A stretch of 64,000 bases of DNA from Saccharibacillus qingshengii. Its GTDB lineage: Bacteria; Bacillota; Bacilli; Paenibacillales; Paenibacillaceae. The DNA lies in assembly GCF_013185195.1 (NCBI RefSeq), contig NZ_JAAZWC010000014.1, positions 1-64,000 on the forward strand. The letters are read 5' to 3'. The position numbers and the translations under genes are program-made. Shown here one piece after another: positions 8,673 through 16,521 of this stretch; within the stretch, counting starts at the first letter, position 1, and each line of letters opens with the position of its first letter. The notes beneath the pieces are model-generated. The model was given only the letters and a program-made list of their open reading frames with translations. It did not search any database and was not told the origin of the DNA.

Positions 8673-9100
8673 AAATTTCCGTACATCTTGTTCATCAGTC
8701 CCCGGAACTGCTCTCGTTCTTCGGGCGAGAAATTGCCAAACGCGAGGCCGTCGATCTCTTCGACGGCTTGGCGGACGCGGCGGGAAATTTCATGCCCTTC
8801 CCGGGTAAGCCGAACCCGCCATACCCGCTGATCGGAAGGATCCGAGAAGCGTTCGATAAAGCCTCCCTGTTCCAGGCGGGTCAGCATGACGGTGAGGGTT
8901 GCCGGCTTGATATGCATCCGCTCGGCCAGCTCTTTCTGGTTCAATCCTTCCTGGCTGGACAGGATAAAAAAGACCGGCGCTTGGCCGGGATGGATATCGA
9001 TCGATTGATGCGCTTCATGCATGCGGCTGTGATGCGCGCGAAGCGTCCGGATAAACAGATGCGTCAATTCGGTAGAATCTTCGGTGAAGTCGGGCGGCAC
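8645..9100 (-). CDS. MarR family transcriptional regulator
   Basis: A 151-residue winged-helix regulator: dimerisation helices, then the DNA-binding core EGLNQKELAERMHIKPATLT and the wing SDPSDQRVWRVRLTREG, which are standard for MarR proteins that release DNA on binding small ligands or on oxidation. I chose the GTG at 9100 because AAAGGAAG lies 7 bases upstream; an in-frame TTG at 9160 has no ribosome site. It stands alone between convergent and divergent neighbours, so its target is not evident. Confidence 0.88.
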   Translation of the reverse strand: MPPDFTEDSTELTHLFIRTLRAHHSRMHEAHQSIDIHPGQAPVFFILSSQEGLNQKELAERMHIKPATLTVMLTRLEQGGFIERFSDPSDQRVWRVRLTREGHEISRRVRQAVEEIDGLAFGNFSPEEREQFRGLMNKMYGNLKKGPQENP

Positions 9101-9339
9101 TTGTTTTCTTCCTTTCGGGTGAAGAGTATGGGAGAGATCGTTCAATAGATCGCTCTCCAAACGTACGTTCAGATATAACAGACCGAAGAAGCCTTCGTCA
9201 ATACATCCGCCTGTTTCTTTCTCTTGACGAGGTGAGGCTGCATTGTAAAAAGTATGCTTTTATGTGAATTTAGCAAAAATTGTTTTTTACTATCAGCACC
9301 TATGATTAAAAAGTAAGCACGAGAAAGAAGGTGACCGCA

Positions 9340-9543
9340 TTGGCTTACCATTCATATCGCAACGAAGAGCCGTTGTACACCATGATCGAGCATCTGCGAC
9401 ATGAACTGCTAAAGATCACGGAACATAAAAGTTTTTGTGACCGGGACGTTGTCGAATTGAGCCAGCGGTTGGACGCTTATATTGTACTCGCGCAGCGGCA
9501 GAAGTCGCAGCCTCCGAATGTGCGGGCAAGAAAGCTTCAGTAA
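9340..9543 (+). CDS. Spo0E-like aspartyl-phosphate phosphatase
   Basis: A 67-residue helical-hairpin protein with the family motif SQRLDAYI (residues 41-48), in which the Ser-x-x-x-Asp pattern marks Spo0E/YisI/YnzD phosphatases that dephosphorylate Spo0A~P and delay sporulation. The TTG at 9340 has AAGAAGG eight bases upstream; a GTG at 9331 overlaps that site. Many Bacilli carry several such genes. It implies a Spo0A phosphorelay in this organism. Confidence 0.8.
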   Translation: MAYHSYRNEEPLYTMIEHLRHELLKITEHKSFCDRDVVELSQRLDAYIVLAQRQKSQPPNVRARKLQ

Positions 9544-10052
9544 GCCGCCTGCGGGAAGTCGAACGGTGTCTGACGGCTTTCTACTTATAGGACTTTCTCG
9601 TCAGGGATGACGCTGAAGCCGTAGCATTAAACCTCGTAAAAAACCGTTTTGTCAAAACGTATGGATTCCGGCTCCACCGATCCGTCTTTTGACCAAAGCG
9701 GTTCTTTTCTGTACGCAAATATGAAAAAAGCGAACCGCCGATGAAAAATGCGCCGTTGTTTACATTTTTTATTTTTTTATTTTTTTGTTATCTTGATGTA
9801 AGCACTCTTTGCAGTTACAATGAATTTAAATTGAGCTTGCTTATAAAGCGGGCTCCGCCAAGGGTTCGGACCGTTTGCGCTCTTACATTAGAGAGCAAAC
9901 AGAATGAAGAAAAAAGGCACCGCTTATTACGTAATGTATCTAGGATTTTATATATTTTCGAACAAAAAGTAGCAATTTATCCGAAATATGTTATACTGCG
10001 TATTAAATAAACCTTTTGCTAAACTCTAACTTCACATAGAGAGGAATTCAAA
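9544..10052. other. Long A+T-rich leader region before the abrB-like gene
   Basis: No supportable gene. A 15-base palindrome CGTTTTG-T-CAAAACG lies at 9645-9659. A good sigma-A promoter, TTGATG (9793-9798) with 17 bases to TACAAT (9816-9821), points right and leaves about 225 bases of leader before abrB. An 89-codon open frame at 9741-10010 has no ribosome site and poor composition, so I do not call it. Confidence 0.55.
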
Positions 10053-10499
10053 ATGAAGGATACCGGAATGATTCGTAGCTTGGACAGTCTCGGAAGAATT
10101 GTAATTCCCAGCGAGATTCGGGGAACACGAAATATCGAGATCGGCGATTCGTTGGAATTTTTCGTAACGGACGACGGCATGCTCGTGATGCGCAAGTATA
10201 AGTCCACCGAGTGTGCGTTCTGCCGTACGCTTGACAGCGTGATTTACTACAAGGATCAATTCGTATGCGCTTCGTGTCTGCAGCAGCTGAAGCACGCTCC
10301 GGCAGTGCCGGTGCAGCAGTCGCCGGCTATCGAAGAATCTTCTTCCAAAAAGCGGATCCGCGTGTCGGATATGCTGCCGCGTCTGGAGCAGGCTTTGATC
10401 GACCATCCGGAAGCCAGCCAGAGCGAGATCGCCCAAATGTTGGGTATCAGCCAGAGCCGTGTCAGCCAGCTTAAGAAGCAGCTGAAGTACAAAGCCTGA
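10053..10499 (+). CDS. AbrB-type transition-state regulator with zinc ribbon and extra HTH
   Basis: A 148-residue regulator. Residues 1-50 are a SpoVT-AbrB swapped-hairpin domain (MKDTGMIRSLDSLGRIVIPS), as in AbrB, which binds promoter DNA during the growth-to-stationary shift. Unlike Bacillus AbrB (about 95 residues) it continues with a CxxC-x(14)-CxxC zinc ribbon (CAFC...CASC), a Pro/Ser linker (about 84-98) and a C-terminal HTH (SQSEIAQMLGISQSRVSQLKKQ). The fusion would give two DNA-contacting modules joined by a possible metal site. AGAGAGG precedes the ATG and a terminator follows at once. Confidence 0.85.
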   Translation: MKDTGMIRSLDSLGRIVIPSEIRGTRNIEIGDSLEFFVTDDGMLVMRKYKSTECAFCRTLDSVIYYKDQFVCASCLQQLKHAPAVPVQQSPAIEESSSKKRIRVSDMLPRLEQALIDHPEASQSEIAQMLGISQSRVSQLKKQLKYKA

Positions 10500-10550
10500 T
10501 TGCGCCGCACTCTCGTTTGAACGTATCCCGGAATGCCGCCGGAGTACGGG

Positions 10551-10590
10551 AAAGGTCCGAAAGCCAAGGGGGCTTTCGGGCCTTTTTTTG
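10551..10590 (+). terminator. Terminator after the abrB-like gene
   Basis: AGGTCCGAAAGCC (10553-10565) pairs with GGCTTTCGGGCCT (10571-10583, one G-T wobble), followed by seven T. Confidence 0.9.
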
Positions 10591-10623
10591 ATACCTATCG
10601 ACCAGAGCTGCGGCAAATTTAAC

Positions 10624-10653
10624 TTGACATTTGATAATGATTATCAGTATCTT
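10624..10653 (+). promoter_or_regulatory. Fur-controlled promoter of the siderophore ATPase gene
   Basis: TTGACA (10624-10629) and TATCTT (10648-10653) form a sigma-A promoter with an 18-base spacer. The spacer contains TGATAATGATTATCA (10632-10646), a perfect 7-1-7 Fur box. Fur bound to iron would block polymerase, so the gene downstream should be made only when iron is short. Confidence 0.92.
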
Positions 10654-10801
10654 AGACAGTAATGAAGAAACCGTGAAGATCCGATGATCTTTATATCCGA
10701 TAGTTAATTCCAACCGACACTGCCGATGTTATTCGTATAGAGGTTCGTGAATTTGCTTGCCGTCACGGCCCAAGATTTTCCGGAAGGGAATGGTTCAAGC
10801 T

Positions 10802-11671
10802 ATGTTCCGTTTAAGCACAACGAATCTCGATATTGCCTATGAGGACCGTCTGATCGTCAAAGATCTTAATATTGAAATCCCGCAGGGCAAAATCACTGCG
10901 CTCGTCGGAGCCAACGGCTCGGGCAAATCGACCATTCTCAAAACGATGGCCCGTCTGATGCGTCCCAAGAGCGGAAGCGTACTGCTCGACGGCAAATCGA
11001 TCCACAAGCAGTCGACCCGCGACGTGGCCAAACAGCTGGCCATCCTGCCGCAAACTCCGACCGCTCCGGAAGGATTGACCGTGACCGAACTGGTATCCTA
11101 CGGTCGTTTCCCCCATCAGAAAGGGTTCGGTTCGCTGAAAGCCGAAGACAAAAAAATCGTGGAATGGGCGCTTGACGTGACCGGCATGCGCGAATTCCAT
11201 GACCGCCCGATCGATCAGCTCTCCGGAGGCCAGCGCCAGCGGGCCTGGATCGCGATGGCACTGGCGCAGGAAACGGATATTCTGTTCCTGGACGAACCGA
11301 CCACGTATCTCGATATGGCGCATCAGCTCGAGGTGCTTCAGCTGCTGCACGATCTGAACAAGACGGAAGGGCGTACCATTGTCATGGTCGTGCACGATCT
11401 GAACCATGCGTCGCGTTTCGCCCAGCATATGATCGCGATCAAGAACGGCGAAGCGCTGGCCGCAGGTACGCCGCTTGAAGTCATGTGTCCGCTTGTTATG
11501 CACGAAGTCTTCGGCATCGAAGCCGATATCGTAACCGATCCGCGTACCGGCGTACCGCTGTGTCTGCCTTATGCGCTTTATGCGCTCTCCGAAGAACGCA
11601 AGCGCGGCACCGGCGTAGGTCCCGCTGCGATTGCTCCGGGCGTAGACACGCTTCGTACCGCTTCGCAGTAA
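10802..11671 (+). CDS. yusV: Iron-siderophore ABC transporter ATPase (YusV/FecE type), orphan
   Basis: A 289-residue ABC ATPase of the iron-chelate/B12 class: Walker [10 protein letters not shown], signature [10 protein letters not shown], Walker [14 protein letters not shown], and the switch His in VVHDLNHA. A perfect Fur box in its promoter supports ferric-siderophore uptake. No permease or binding protein lies beside it. In B. subtilis the lone ATPase YusV energises several siderophore permeases encoded elsewhere, and that is the likely role here. The exact start is uncertain: GGAAGGG is 13 bases before this ATG but only one base before an in-frame ATG at 10790. The C-terminal about 30 residues are Ala/Thr-rich and variable. 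Confidence 0.88.
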   Translation: MFRLSTTNLDIAYEDRLIVKDLNIEIPQGKITALVGANGSGKSTILKTMARLMRPKSGSVLLDGKSIHKQSTRDVAKQLAILPQTPTAPEGLTVTELVSYGRFPHQKGFGSLKAEDKKIVEWALDVTGMREFHDRPIDQLSGGQRQRAWIAMALAQETDILFLDEPTTYLDMAHQLEVLQLLHDLNKTEGRTIVMVVHDLNHASRFAQHMIAIKNGEALAAGTPLEVMCPLVMHEVFGIEADIVTDPRTGVPLCLPYALYALSEERKRGTGVGPAAIAPGVDTLRTASQ

Positions 11672-11729
11672 CCGCGAACCGCGGCGAGCCTCTGACGCAG
11701 ATCGAGTCTTCTTTTTCGCTGTATCCATC

Positions 11730-11768
11730 AACCGCGCTTTGGCAGGCTTTTGCCGGGCGCGGTTTTTG
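11730..11768 (+). terminator. Terminator after the siderophore ATPase gene
   Basis: ACCGCGC-x-TTGGCA (11731-11744) pairs with TGCC-GG-GCGCGGT (11751-11763), followed by TTTT. Confidence 0.8.
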
Positions 11769-11877
11769 GGTTTTTGGAAAACAGTGACAAAAGGCACGAT
11801 ACCGCGTTCTTAAAGACTTGATTACCGCTTTCATTGTGTCGGAACGGTGAAATCGAGAAGAAACATGTATTTCGGGC

Positions 11878-11933
11878 TTGCAATGTGAAATATGTCACAC
11901 TATAATAGGGATATCAGGTGAACGAATTCACAA
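11878..11933 (+). promoter_or_regulatory. Promoter of NADH oxidase gene with tandem Rex/Fnr-type operators
   Basis: TTGCAA (11878-11883) and TATAAT (11901-11906) have a 17-base spacer filled by TGTGAAATATGTCACA (11884-11899), which matches Fnr (TGTGA-N6-TCACA, 10 of 10) and nearly Rex (GTGAA-N4-TTCAC, 9 of 10). A second site, GGTGAACGAATTCACAA (11917-11933), matches the Rex core exactly and Fnr at 9 of 10. The centres are 33 bp apart, about three helical turns. Sites on and just after the promoter fit repression, relieved when NADH is high if Rex is the binder. Confidence 0.75.
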
Positions 11934-12072
11934 TCACTTGAACGAGAACAGACTTTCCGGCCAAGCTTATCCCGCTTCTTTTTTTAACTTGATATGTACC
12001 TATTTTCACAAATGAAAAGTTGTCTTTATTCGCTTCACTCACATAAAACTATCCTATTGGAGGAATTCACTC

Positions 12073-13467
12073 ATGAAGATCGCAGTTATCGGTTGTACAC
12101 ACGCAGGAACCGCCGCTATCGTCCGCACCGCCAAGCTCTACCCGGATGCCGAAATCACGGTATACGAGCGCAACGACAATATCTCGTTCCTGTCGTGCGG
12201 AATCGCGCTGTATGTCGGCGGAGTCGTCAAAGACCCGAACGGCCTCTTCTATTCTTCCCCTGAACATCTGATGACGCTGGGCGTTCAAACCCGGATGCGG
12301 CACGAAGTGCTGAACGTGGACGCTTCGGGCAAAACGCTGACAGTTCGCAACCTGGAAACGGGCGAAGAGTTCGGCGATACGTTTGACAAGCTGATCGTGA
12401 CTACCGGATCGTGGCCGATCGTACCGAAATTCGAAGGTATCGAGCTGGAGAACATCATTCTTTCGAAAAACTTCAACCATTCCAATACCATTATCGAAAA
12501 ATCGAAAACGGCGAAAAAAGTCGTCGTCATCGGTGCCGGCTACATCGGGGTCGAGCTGGTCGAAGCTTTCGAAATGAACGGCAAAGAAGTGACGCTGATC
12601 GATGCCGAATCGCGTATCCTGAGCAAATACCTGGATGCCGAATTTACGGACCGTATCGAAGAATCGCTGACTCAACAAGGCATTCAACTGGCTCTGGATG
12701 AAAAAGTGGTGCGTTTTGAAGGCCAGGCCGGCAGCGTACAAAAAGTCGTCACGACCAAAGGCGAACACGAAGCGGATCTGGTCATTCTGTGCATCGGTTT
12801 CCGTCCGAACACGGAACTGCTCAAAGGTCAGGTCGATATGCTGCCGAACGGCGCTATCCTGGTCGACAACTATATGGAAACCAGCGTCAAAGACGTCTAT
12901 GCGGCCGGAGACAGCTGCGCGATCCGTTACAACCCGACCGGCAAAGCCGCCTATATCCCGCTTGCAACCAACGCGGTACGTATGGGTACGCTCGTCGCGC
13001 TGAACCTGGTCGAGAAGAAGATTGCTTATATGGGCACCCAAGGTACGAGCGGCATCAAGATTTACGAAGACAATATCGCGGCTACCGGCATGACCGAAGC
13101 GGCTGCTGTGGAAGCGGGACTTGATGTGGCAACGGCGATGTTCGAAGACAACTATCGTCCGGAATTCATGCCCGAGTACGAGAAAGCGACATTCAAGATC
13201 GTATTCGAAAAAGACAGCCGCCGCATCGTCGGAGCGCAGCTGATGTCCAAAGTGGATCTGACCCAGTCGATCAATACGCTGTCGGTCTGCATCCAGAACA
13301 AGATGACCGTCGAAGAATTGGCCTTTGTCGACTTCTTCTTCCAACCGCATTACAACAAACCTTGGAACTACCTGAACTCCCTCGGTTTTGCCGCGATGGA
13401 AGCCCAGCCGACTGCCGAGATCGAAGAGAAAGCGGCCCGTTCCGTCAAAGAACAAACCAACGTCTAA
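12073..13467 (+). CDS. nox: NADH oxidase / CoA-disulfide-reductase family flavoprotein
   Basis: A 464-residue two-dinucleotide-binding flavoprotein: FAD site at the start (KIAVIGCTHAGTAA), redox-active Cys42 in NISFLSCGIALYVGG, NAD site VVVIGAGYIGVELVEA (about 155-170), FAD site VYAAGDSC (about 276-283) and the dimerisation domain ending near WNYLNSLG. The Cys42 setting is that of water-forming NADH oxidase and NADH peroxidase; CoA-disulfide reductase is the alternative. It re-oxidises NADH using oxygen. GGAGG is nine bases before the ATG, and the promoter carries two Rex/Fnr-type operators, matching a redox-balancing job. Confidence 0.88.
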   Translation: MKIAVIGCTHAGTAAIVRTAKLYPDAEITVYERNDNISFLSCGIALYVGGVVKDPNGLFYSSPEHLMTLGVQTRMRHEVLNVDASGKTLTVRNLETGEEFGDTFDKLIVTTGSWPIVPKFEGIELENIILSKNFNHSNTIIEKSKTAKKVVVIGAGYIGVELVEAFEMNGKEVTLIDAESRILSKYLDAEFTDRIEESLTQQGIQLALDEKVVRFEGQAGSVQKVVTTKGEHEADLVILCIGFRPNTELLKGQVDMLPNGAILVDNYMETSVKDVYAAGDSCAIRYNPTGKAAYIPLATNAVRMGTLVALNLVEKKIAYMGTQGTSGIKIYEDNIAATGMTEAAAVEAGLDVATAMFEDNYRPEFMPEYEKATFKIVFEKDSRRIVGAQLMSKVDLTQSINTLSVCIQNKMTVEELAFVDFFFQPHYNKPWNYLNSLGFAAMEAQPTAEIEEKAARSVKEQTNV

Positions 13468-13525
13468 TCGTTAAGCTGTGTATAGGGAGGGTTGTTTGCG
13501 AATGCCGCTCTCCGGAATATATAAG

Positions 13526-13552
13526 AAAAGCCCGCCTACCCGGCGGGCTTTT
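13526..13552. terminator. Bidirectional terminator between nox and the APH-like gene
   Basis: AAAAGCCCGCC (13526-13536) pairs perfectly with GGCGGGCTTTT (13542-13552), five-base loop. Confidence 0.9.
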
Positions 13553-13581
13553 CGCGTTAGGCTGCACTCGGGAGCGAAGAC

Positions 13582-14553
13582 TCAGGCCTTGTCCGCCCAC
13601 AGCGGAACATCCTGCTCAAAGCCCGAGAAATCGGTCCAGATCCGCTCCGAGCGTTCCAAGGTGTCGGTGATCTCCGGTTCGCCGAACGGAACAGCCCAGA
13701 GGATCGCAAACATGCATTCCATGGCGCAGTACAGCGATATTCTCCGCCAAAAATCGGGATCATGCGGACCGCTCTCCCGGTAGCCGTCGAGCTGACCTTG
13801 GGCAAACGGCAGGCTGATCCGGCTGGTGAACGTCTCCAGCCGGTTGAAGTCCCGGTACGGATCGCCGTACCCTGAACGGTTGAAGTCGATAATGTTCAGC
13901 TGCCCGTCGGGACCGATAATCATATTGCCGGGATGGTAATCGCCCTGCCGGAAACCGGGCACAGCTTCATCCAGAACCGGCAGCCGTGCTTCGATCTGCG
14001 ACAGCAGGCGTTCTCCGAACGGCAGGCGGTATCCGCATTGGGCGTAAGCGGCCCGTTTGCGTTCCAGCTCGCGGCGCAGCATAACGGCGGGAGGTTCGGT
14101 ATGAACGGGAGCCGGCAGTCCGTGCATACGGCGCAGCCATGTCCCTGCCGAGTGTCCGTAACGGTAAGCGGCTTCGTCGGTCTGATCCGGCAGCAGATCC
14201 TGGGCGTCTTCGCCTTCGATCCAGCTTAGCAGCGAATAGACGAACGAAGCGCTGTCGGGATCGTCGGGATCGGTCGAGTCCGCGCCGCAGATGCCGAAAT
14301 CGATCGGTTTCGAACTGGGAATGCCCAGAGAAGCAGCCTGACCGACCCGGATATATTCGGCACGTTTGGATTCGGCCAGCGAAGCTTCGCATACCCGCAG
14401 CAGCATGGAGACACCGCCTGTCGCGCCAATCCGGTATTTACGGTCGGCCGACCAGCCTTTGTCGATCAGTTCGGCGCTGATCCAGGTATCGGAACCGGGA
14501 ATGGCTTGCATCCAGCGAGGGATCGGAGTTTGCTTGGAAAAGCTGCTGTTCAC
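13582..14553 (-). CDS. Aminoglycoside-phosphotransferase (APH) family kinase
   Basis: A 323-residue protein kinase-like phosphotransferase. The Brenner loop QGDYHPGNMI supplies the catalytic Asp, and the metal-binding segment NIIDFNRSGYGDPYRDF gives the second Asp. Members phosphorylate aminoglycosides, macrolides, homoserine, choline or other small alcohols; nothing nearby points to one, so resistance should not be assumed. The GTG at 14553 has AAAGGTGG eight bases upstream; an in-frame GTG at 14586 sits on top of its only possible ribosome site. Upstream lies the shared regulatory region of the formate/nitrite transporter. Confidence 0.82.
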   Translation of the reverse strand: MNSSFSKQTPIPRWMQAIPGSDTWISAELIDKGWSADRKYRIGATGGVSMLLRVCEASLAESKRAEYIRVGQAASLGIPSSKPIDFGICGADSTDPDDPDSASFVYSLLSWIEGEDAQDLLPDQTDEAAYRYGHSAGTWLRRMHGLPAPVHTEPPAVMLRRELERKRAAYAQCGYRLPFGERLLSQIEARLPVLDEAVPGFRQGDYHPGNMIIGPDGQLNIIDFNRSGYGDPYRDFNRLETFTSRISLPFAQGQLDGYRESGPHDPDFWRRISLYCAMECMFAILWAVPFGEPEITDTLERSERIWTDFSGFEQDVPLWADKA

Positions 14554-14634
14554 GGCGGTCGCCACCTTTCGTAGGAGTTTGTCCACCTTCTCTTTTAGTA
14601 TACCGAAGCAGCAAAAAAGAGAGGAAAGAAAATT

Positions 14635-14707
14635 AAGTGAAAGTTTTCACTTTATTTCGGATTTTATGACGTTTATCACGTACCTGTCCGATCTTCTGGG
14701 CTAAAAT
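14635..14707 (+). promoter_or_regulatory. Redox/oxygen-controlled promoter of the formate/nitrite transporter
   Basis: AAGTGAAAGTTTTCACTT (14635-14652) is a perfect 18-bp palindrome carrying the Rex core GTGAA-N4-TTCAC. Next, TATGA-N6-TCACG (14665-14680) matches the Fnr/CRP consensus at 8 of 10 and is centred at 14672.5. A -10 TAAAAT is at 14702-14707; a start about seven bases further would put the Fnr-like site at -41.5, the classic activating position. The -35 is weak, as expected for an activated promoter. Confidence 0.7.
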
Positions 14708-14758
14708 GGGTTACGACAAGGGAATGTTCAAATTTTAGCTATAAAGGGGACATCAACA

Positions 14759-15595
14759 ATGGCTTACAACAAACCGCCGCAAATCGCGGAAGTCACGGTT
14801 GAGAACGGCGTCAAAAAGGCGCATAATCCGCTCTCTTCCGTGCTGATTCTTGGATTCCTGGCCGGAGCGTTTATTGCACTTGGATTTCTGCTCGATATCC
14901 GGGTAATCGCGAACACGCCGGAAGAATGGGGCAGCATGGCCAACTTTATCGGGGCAGCCGTATTCCCGGTGGGGCTCGTTCTGGTTCTGCTGGCCGGCGG
15001 AGAACTGCTGACCGGCAATATGATGGCGGTGCCGCTTGCCCGTATGGCGCGGCGCATCACGACAGGCGAGATGATGAAGAATCTGGTTCTGATTACGATC
15101 GCCAACTTTGCCGGAGCGATCTTCGTCGCCTATTTCTTCGGCCATATCGTAGGCCTTACCGCTTCGGGTCCTTACCTGGACAAATTGGTCGACATGGCCG
15201 GACATAAGATCGACAGTACCTTCCTGCAGTCGTTCATCTCCGGGATCGGCTGCAACTGGCTGGTGGCTCTGGCCGTATGGCTCAGCTACGGAGCGGACAA
15301 TATGAGCGGCAAGATTCTGGGCATCTGGTTCCCGACCATGGCGTTTGTCGCGATCGGCTTCCAGCACGTTGTCGCCAACATGTTCCTGATTCCGGCCGCC
15401 ATCTTCGAAGGTCATTTCACCTGGGGACAATATTTCGTGAACTTTGTACCGGTATGGCTCGGCAATCTGGCCGGAGGTGCCATCTTTGTCGGCGCCGCCT
15501 ATTGGGGCACTTATCTGCGCAAACCCGCCGAAGCCAAGGCAGAGGCGGCCCAATCACCCAGTTACGTAGCTCCCGAGCTGCAGAAGCACGCTTAA
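14759..15595 (+). CDS. Formate/nitrite transporter (FNT) family channel
   Basis: A 278-residue membrane protein with six hydrophobic helices and the family segments AAVFPVGLVLVLLAGGELLT and FISGIGCNWLVALAVWL. FNT proteins form pentameric channels for formate, nitrite or hydrosulfide. No nitrite reductase or pyruvate formate-lyase gene is adjacent, so the substrate is open; the upstream Rex- and Fnr-type sites favour a fermentative formate or anaerobic nitrite role. AAAGGGGA precedes the ATG by nine bases. A terminator follows. Confidence 0.9.
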   Translation: MAYNKPPQIAEVTVENGVKKAHNPLSSVLILGFLAGAFIALGFLLDIRVIANTPEEWGSMANFIGAAVFPVGLVLVLLAGGELLTGNMMAVPLARMARRITTGEMMKNLVLITIANFAGAIFVAYFFGHIVGLTASGPYLDKLVDMAGHKIDSTFLQSFISGIGCNWLVALAVWLSYGADNMSGKILGIWFPTMAFVAIGFQHVVANMFLIPAAIFEGHFTWGQYFVNFVPVWLGNLAGGAIFVGAAYWGTYLRKPAEAKAEAAQSPSYVAPELQKHA

Positions 15596-15623
15596 GAACG
15601 AACCGAATAAAGCCGAATCGATC

Positions 15624-15672
15624 TAAAAAGAACCCGCTCCTTGCCGTTTTAACGGCTTGGGCGGGTCTTTTG
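15624..15672 (+). terminator. Terminator after the FNT gene
   Basis: Two nested stems: AACCCGC with GCGGGT, and CCGTT with AACGG at the tip, followed by CTTTT. Confidence 0.75.
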
Positions 15673-15753
15673 GCAGATTGGAAAGCAGGGGAGAGCACCG
15701 TGTTTATTGTTCGAGTCGTTCTTTTGCGTTTGTGTCCAAAAGAACCGGCCCGA

Positions 15754-16338
15754 TCAGGTGCGTTCTTCGGTCAGCACCTGAGGATTCTCCGGCGCCCGGT
15801 AAGCTTCCATACGATCCAGCAGGTCGGCGGGGTCTTCGGCCGTCAGCATCATCGCCCGATGATGAGGCATGACGAACCCTTCGCCGGTCATCCGGTCGAA
15901 CAAAGCGATCAGGGGATCGTAATAGCCGTCGGAATTCAGCACGCCGGTCGGCTTCGTATGCAGGCCGAGCTGCGCCCAGGTGAAGATCTCGAAGTATTCT
16001 TCCATCGTACCGGAGCCGCCGGGCAGCGTAATGAAGCCTTCGGCCAGTTCCGCCATCTTGGCTTTGCGTTCGTGCATGGATTTGACCATGATCAGCTCGG
16101 TCAGGCCCGTATGGGCAATCTCCCGGCCCTGCATGAAGTCCGGCAGCACGCCTACAGCCTGGCCGCCGTTCTCCAACACTGCGTTGGCGACTGCGCCCAT
16201 CAGACCCATGCGTGAACCGCCATAGACCAATTTGATTTCTCTGCGAGCCATCTCGCGGCCCAAGGCTCGGGCACTGTCCATATATGCGGGCGAAGCGCCT
16301 TCTCTTGAGCCGCAGAATACCGCTATGCTGTTTGGCAT
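15754..16338 (-). CDS. LOG family protein (cytokinin riboside 5'-monophosphate phosphoribohydrolase type)
   Basis: A 194-residue Rossmann protein with the LOG signature PGGSGTMEEYFEIFTW and the N-terminal SIAVFCGSREG and YGGSRMGLMG segments. Such proteins, often mis-annotated as lysine decarboxylases, cleave nucleoside 5'-monophosphates (AMP or cytokinin ribotides) into base and ribose 5-phosphate. The ATG at 16338 has AAAGGAGA seven bases upstream; the frame stays open further up but without a site. Single gene. Confidence 0.9.
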   Translation of the reverse strand: MPNSIAVFCGSREGASPAYMDSARALGREMARREIKLVYGGSRMGLMGAVANAVLENGGQAVGVLPDFMQGREIAHTGLTELIMVKSMHERKAKMAELAEGFITLPGGSGTMEEYFEIFTWAQLGLHTKPTGVLNSDGYYDPLIALFDRMTGEGFVMPHHRAMMLTAEDPADLLDRMEAYRAPENPQVLTEERT

Positions 16339-16471
16339 GATGCAAGTCTCCTTTTTGTGGAAAGTCATGAGGTCGCGAAAAAAGACGTATGCTCTAAATA
16401 TAGCATGACGGTAAACAAGCGCACAGTCCGAACGTCGGGTAAAGGGGTTGTAAAAATGCGTTAAAAAGACT

Positions 16472-16508
16472 AAAAACCCCGAGGCCTCCACCTCTCGAGG
16501 TTCTTTTT
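16472..16508 (-). terminator. Terminator of the lipoprotein gene
   Basis: On the minus strand AACCTCGAG pairs with CTCGGGGTT (one G-T wobble), followed by a T run. Confidence 0.75.
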
Positions 16509-16521
16509 GCCAATACTGCTA

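Noticed and set aside
9741-10010. An 89-codon frame with a hydrophobic start before abrB
   Set aside because: No Shine-Dalgarno, T-run-derived Phe/Leu content, and it spans a good promoter; more likely leader DNA.
13582-14553. An aminoglycoside-resistance gene
   Set aside because: The protein belongs to the APH fold family, but nothing in sequence or context ties it to antibiotics; kept as a kinase of unknown substrate.
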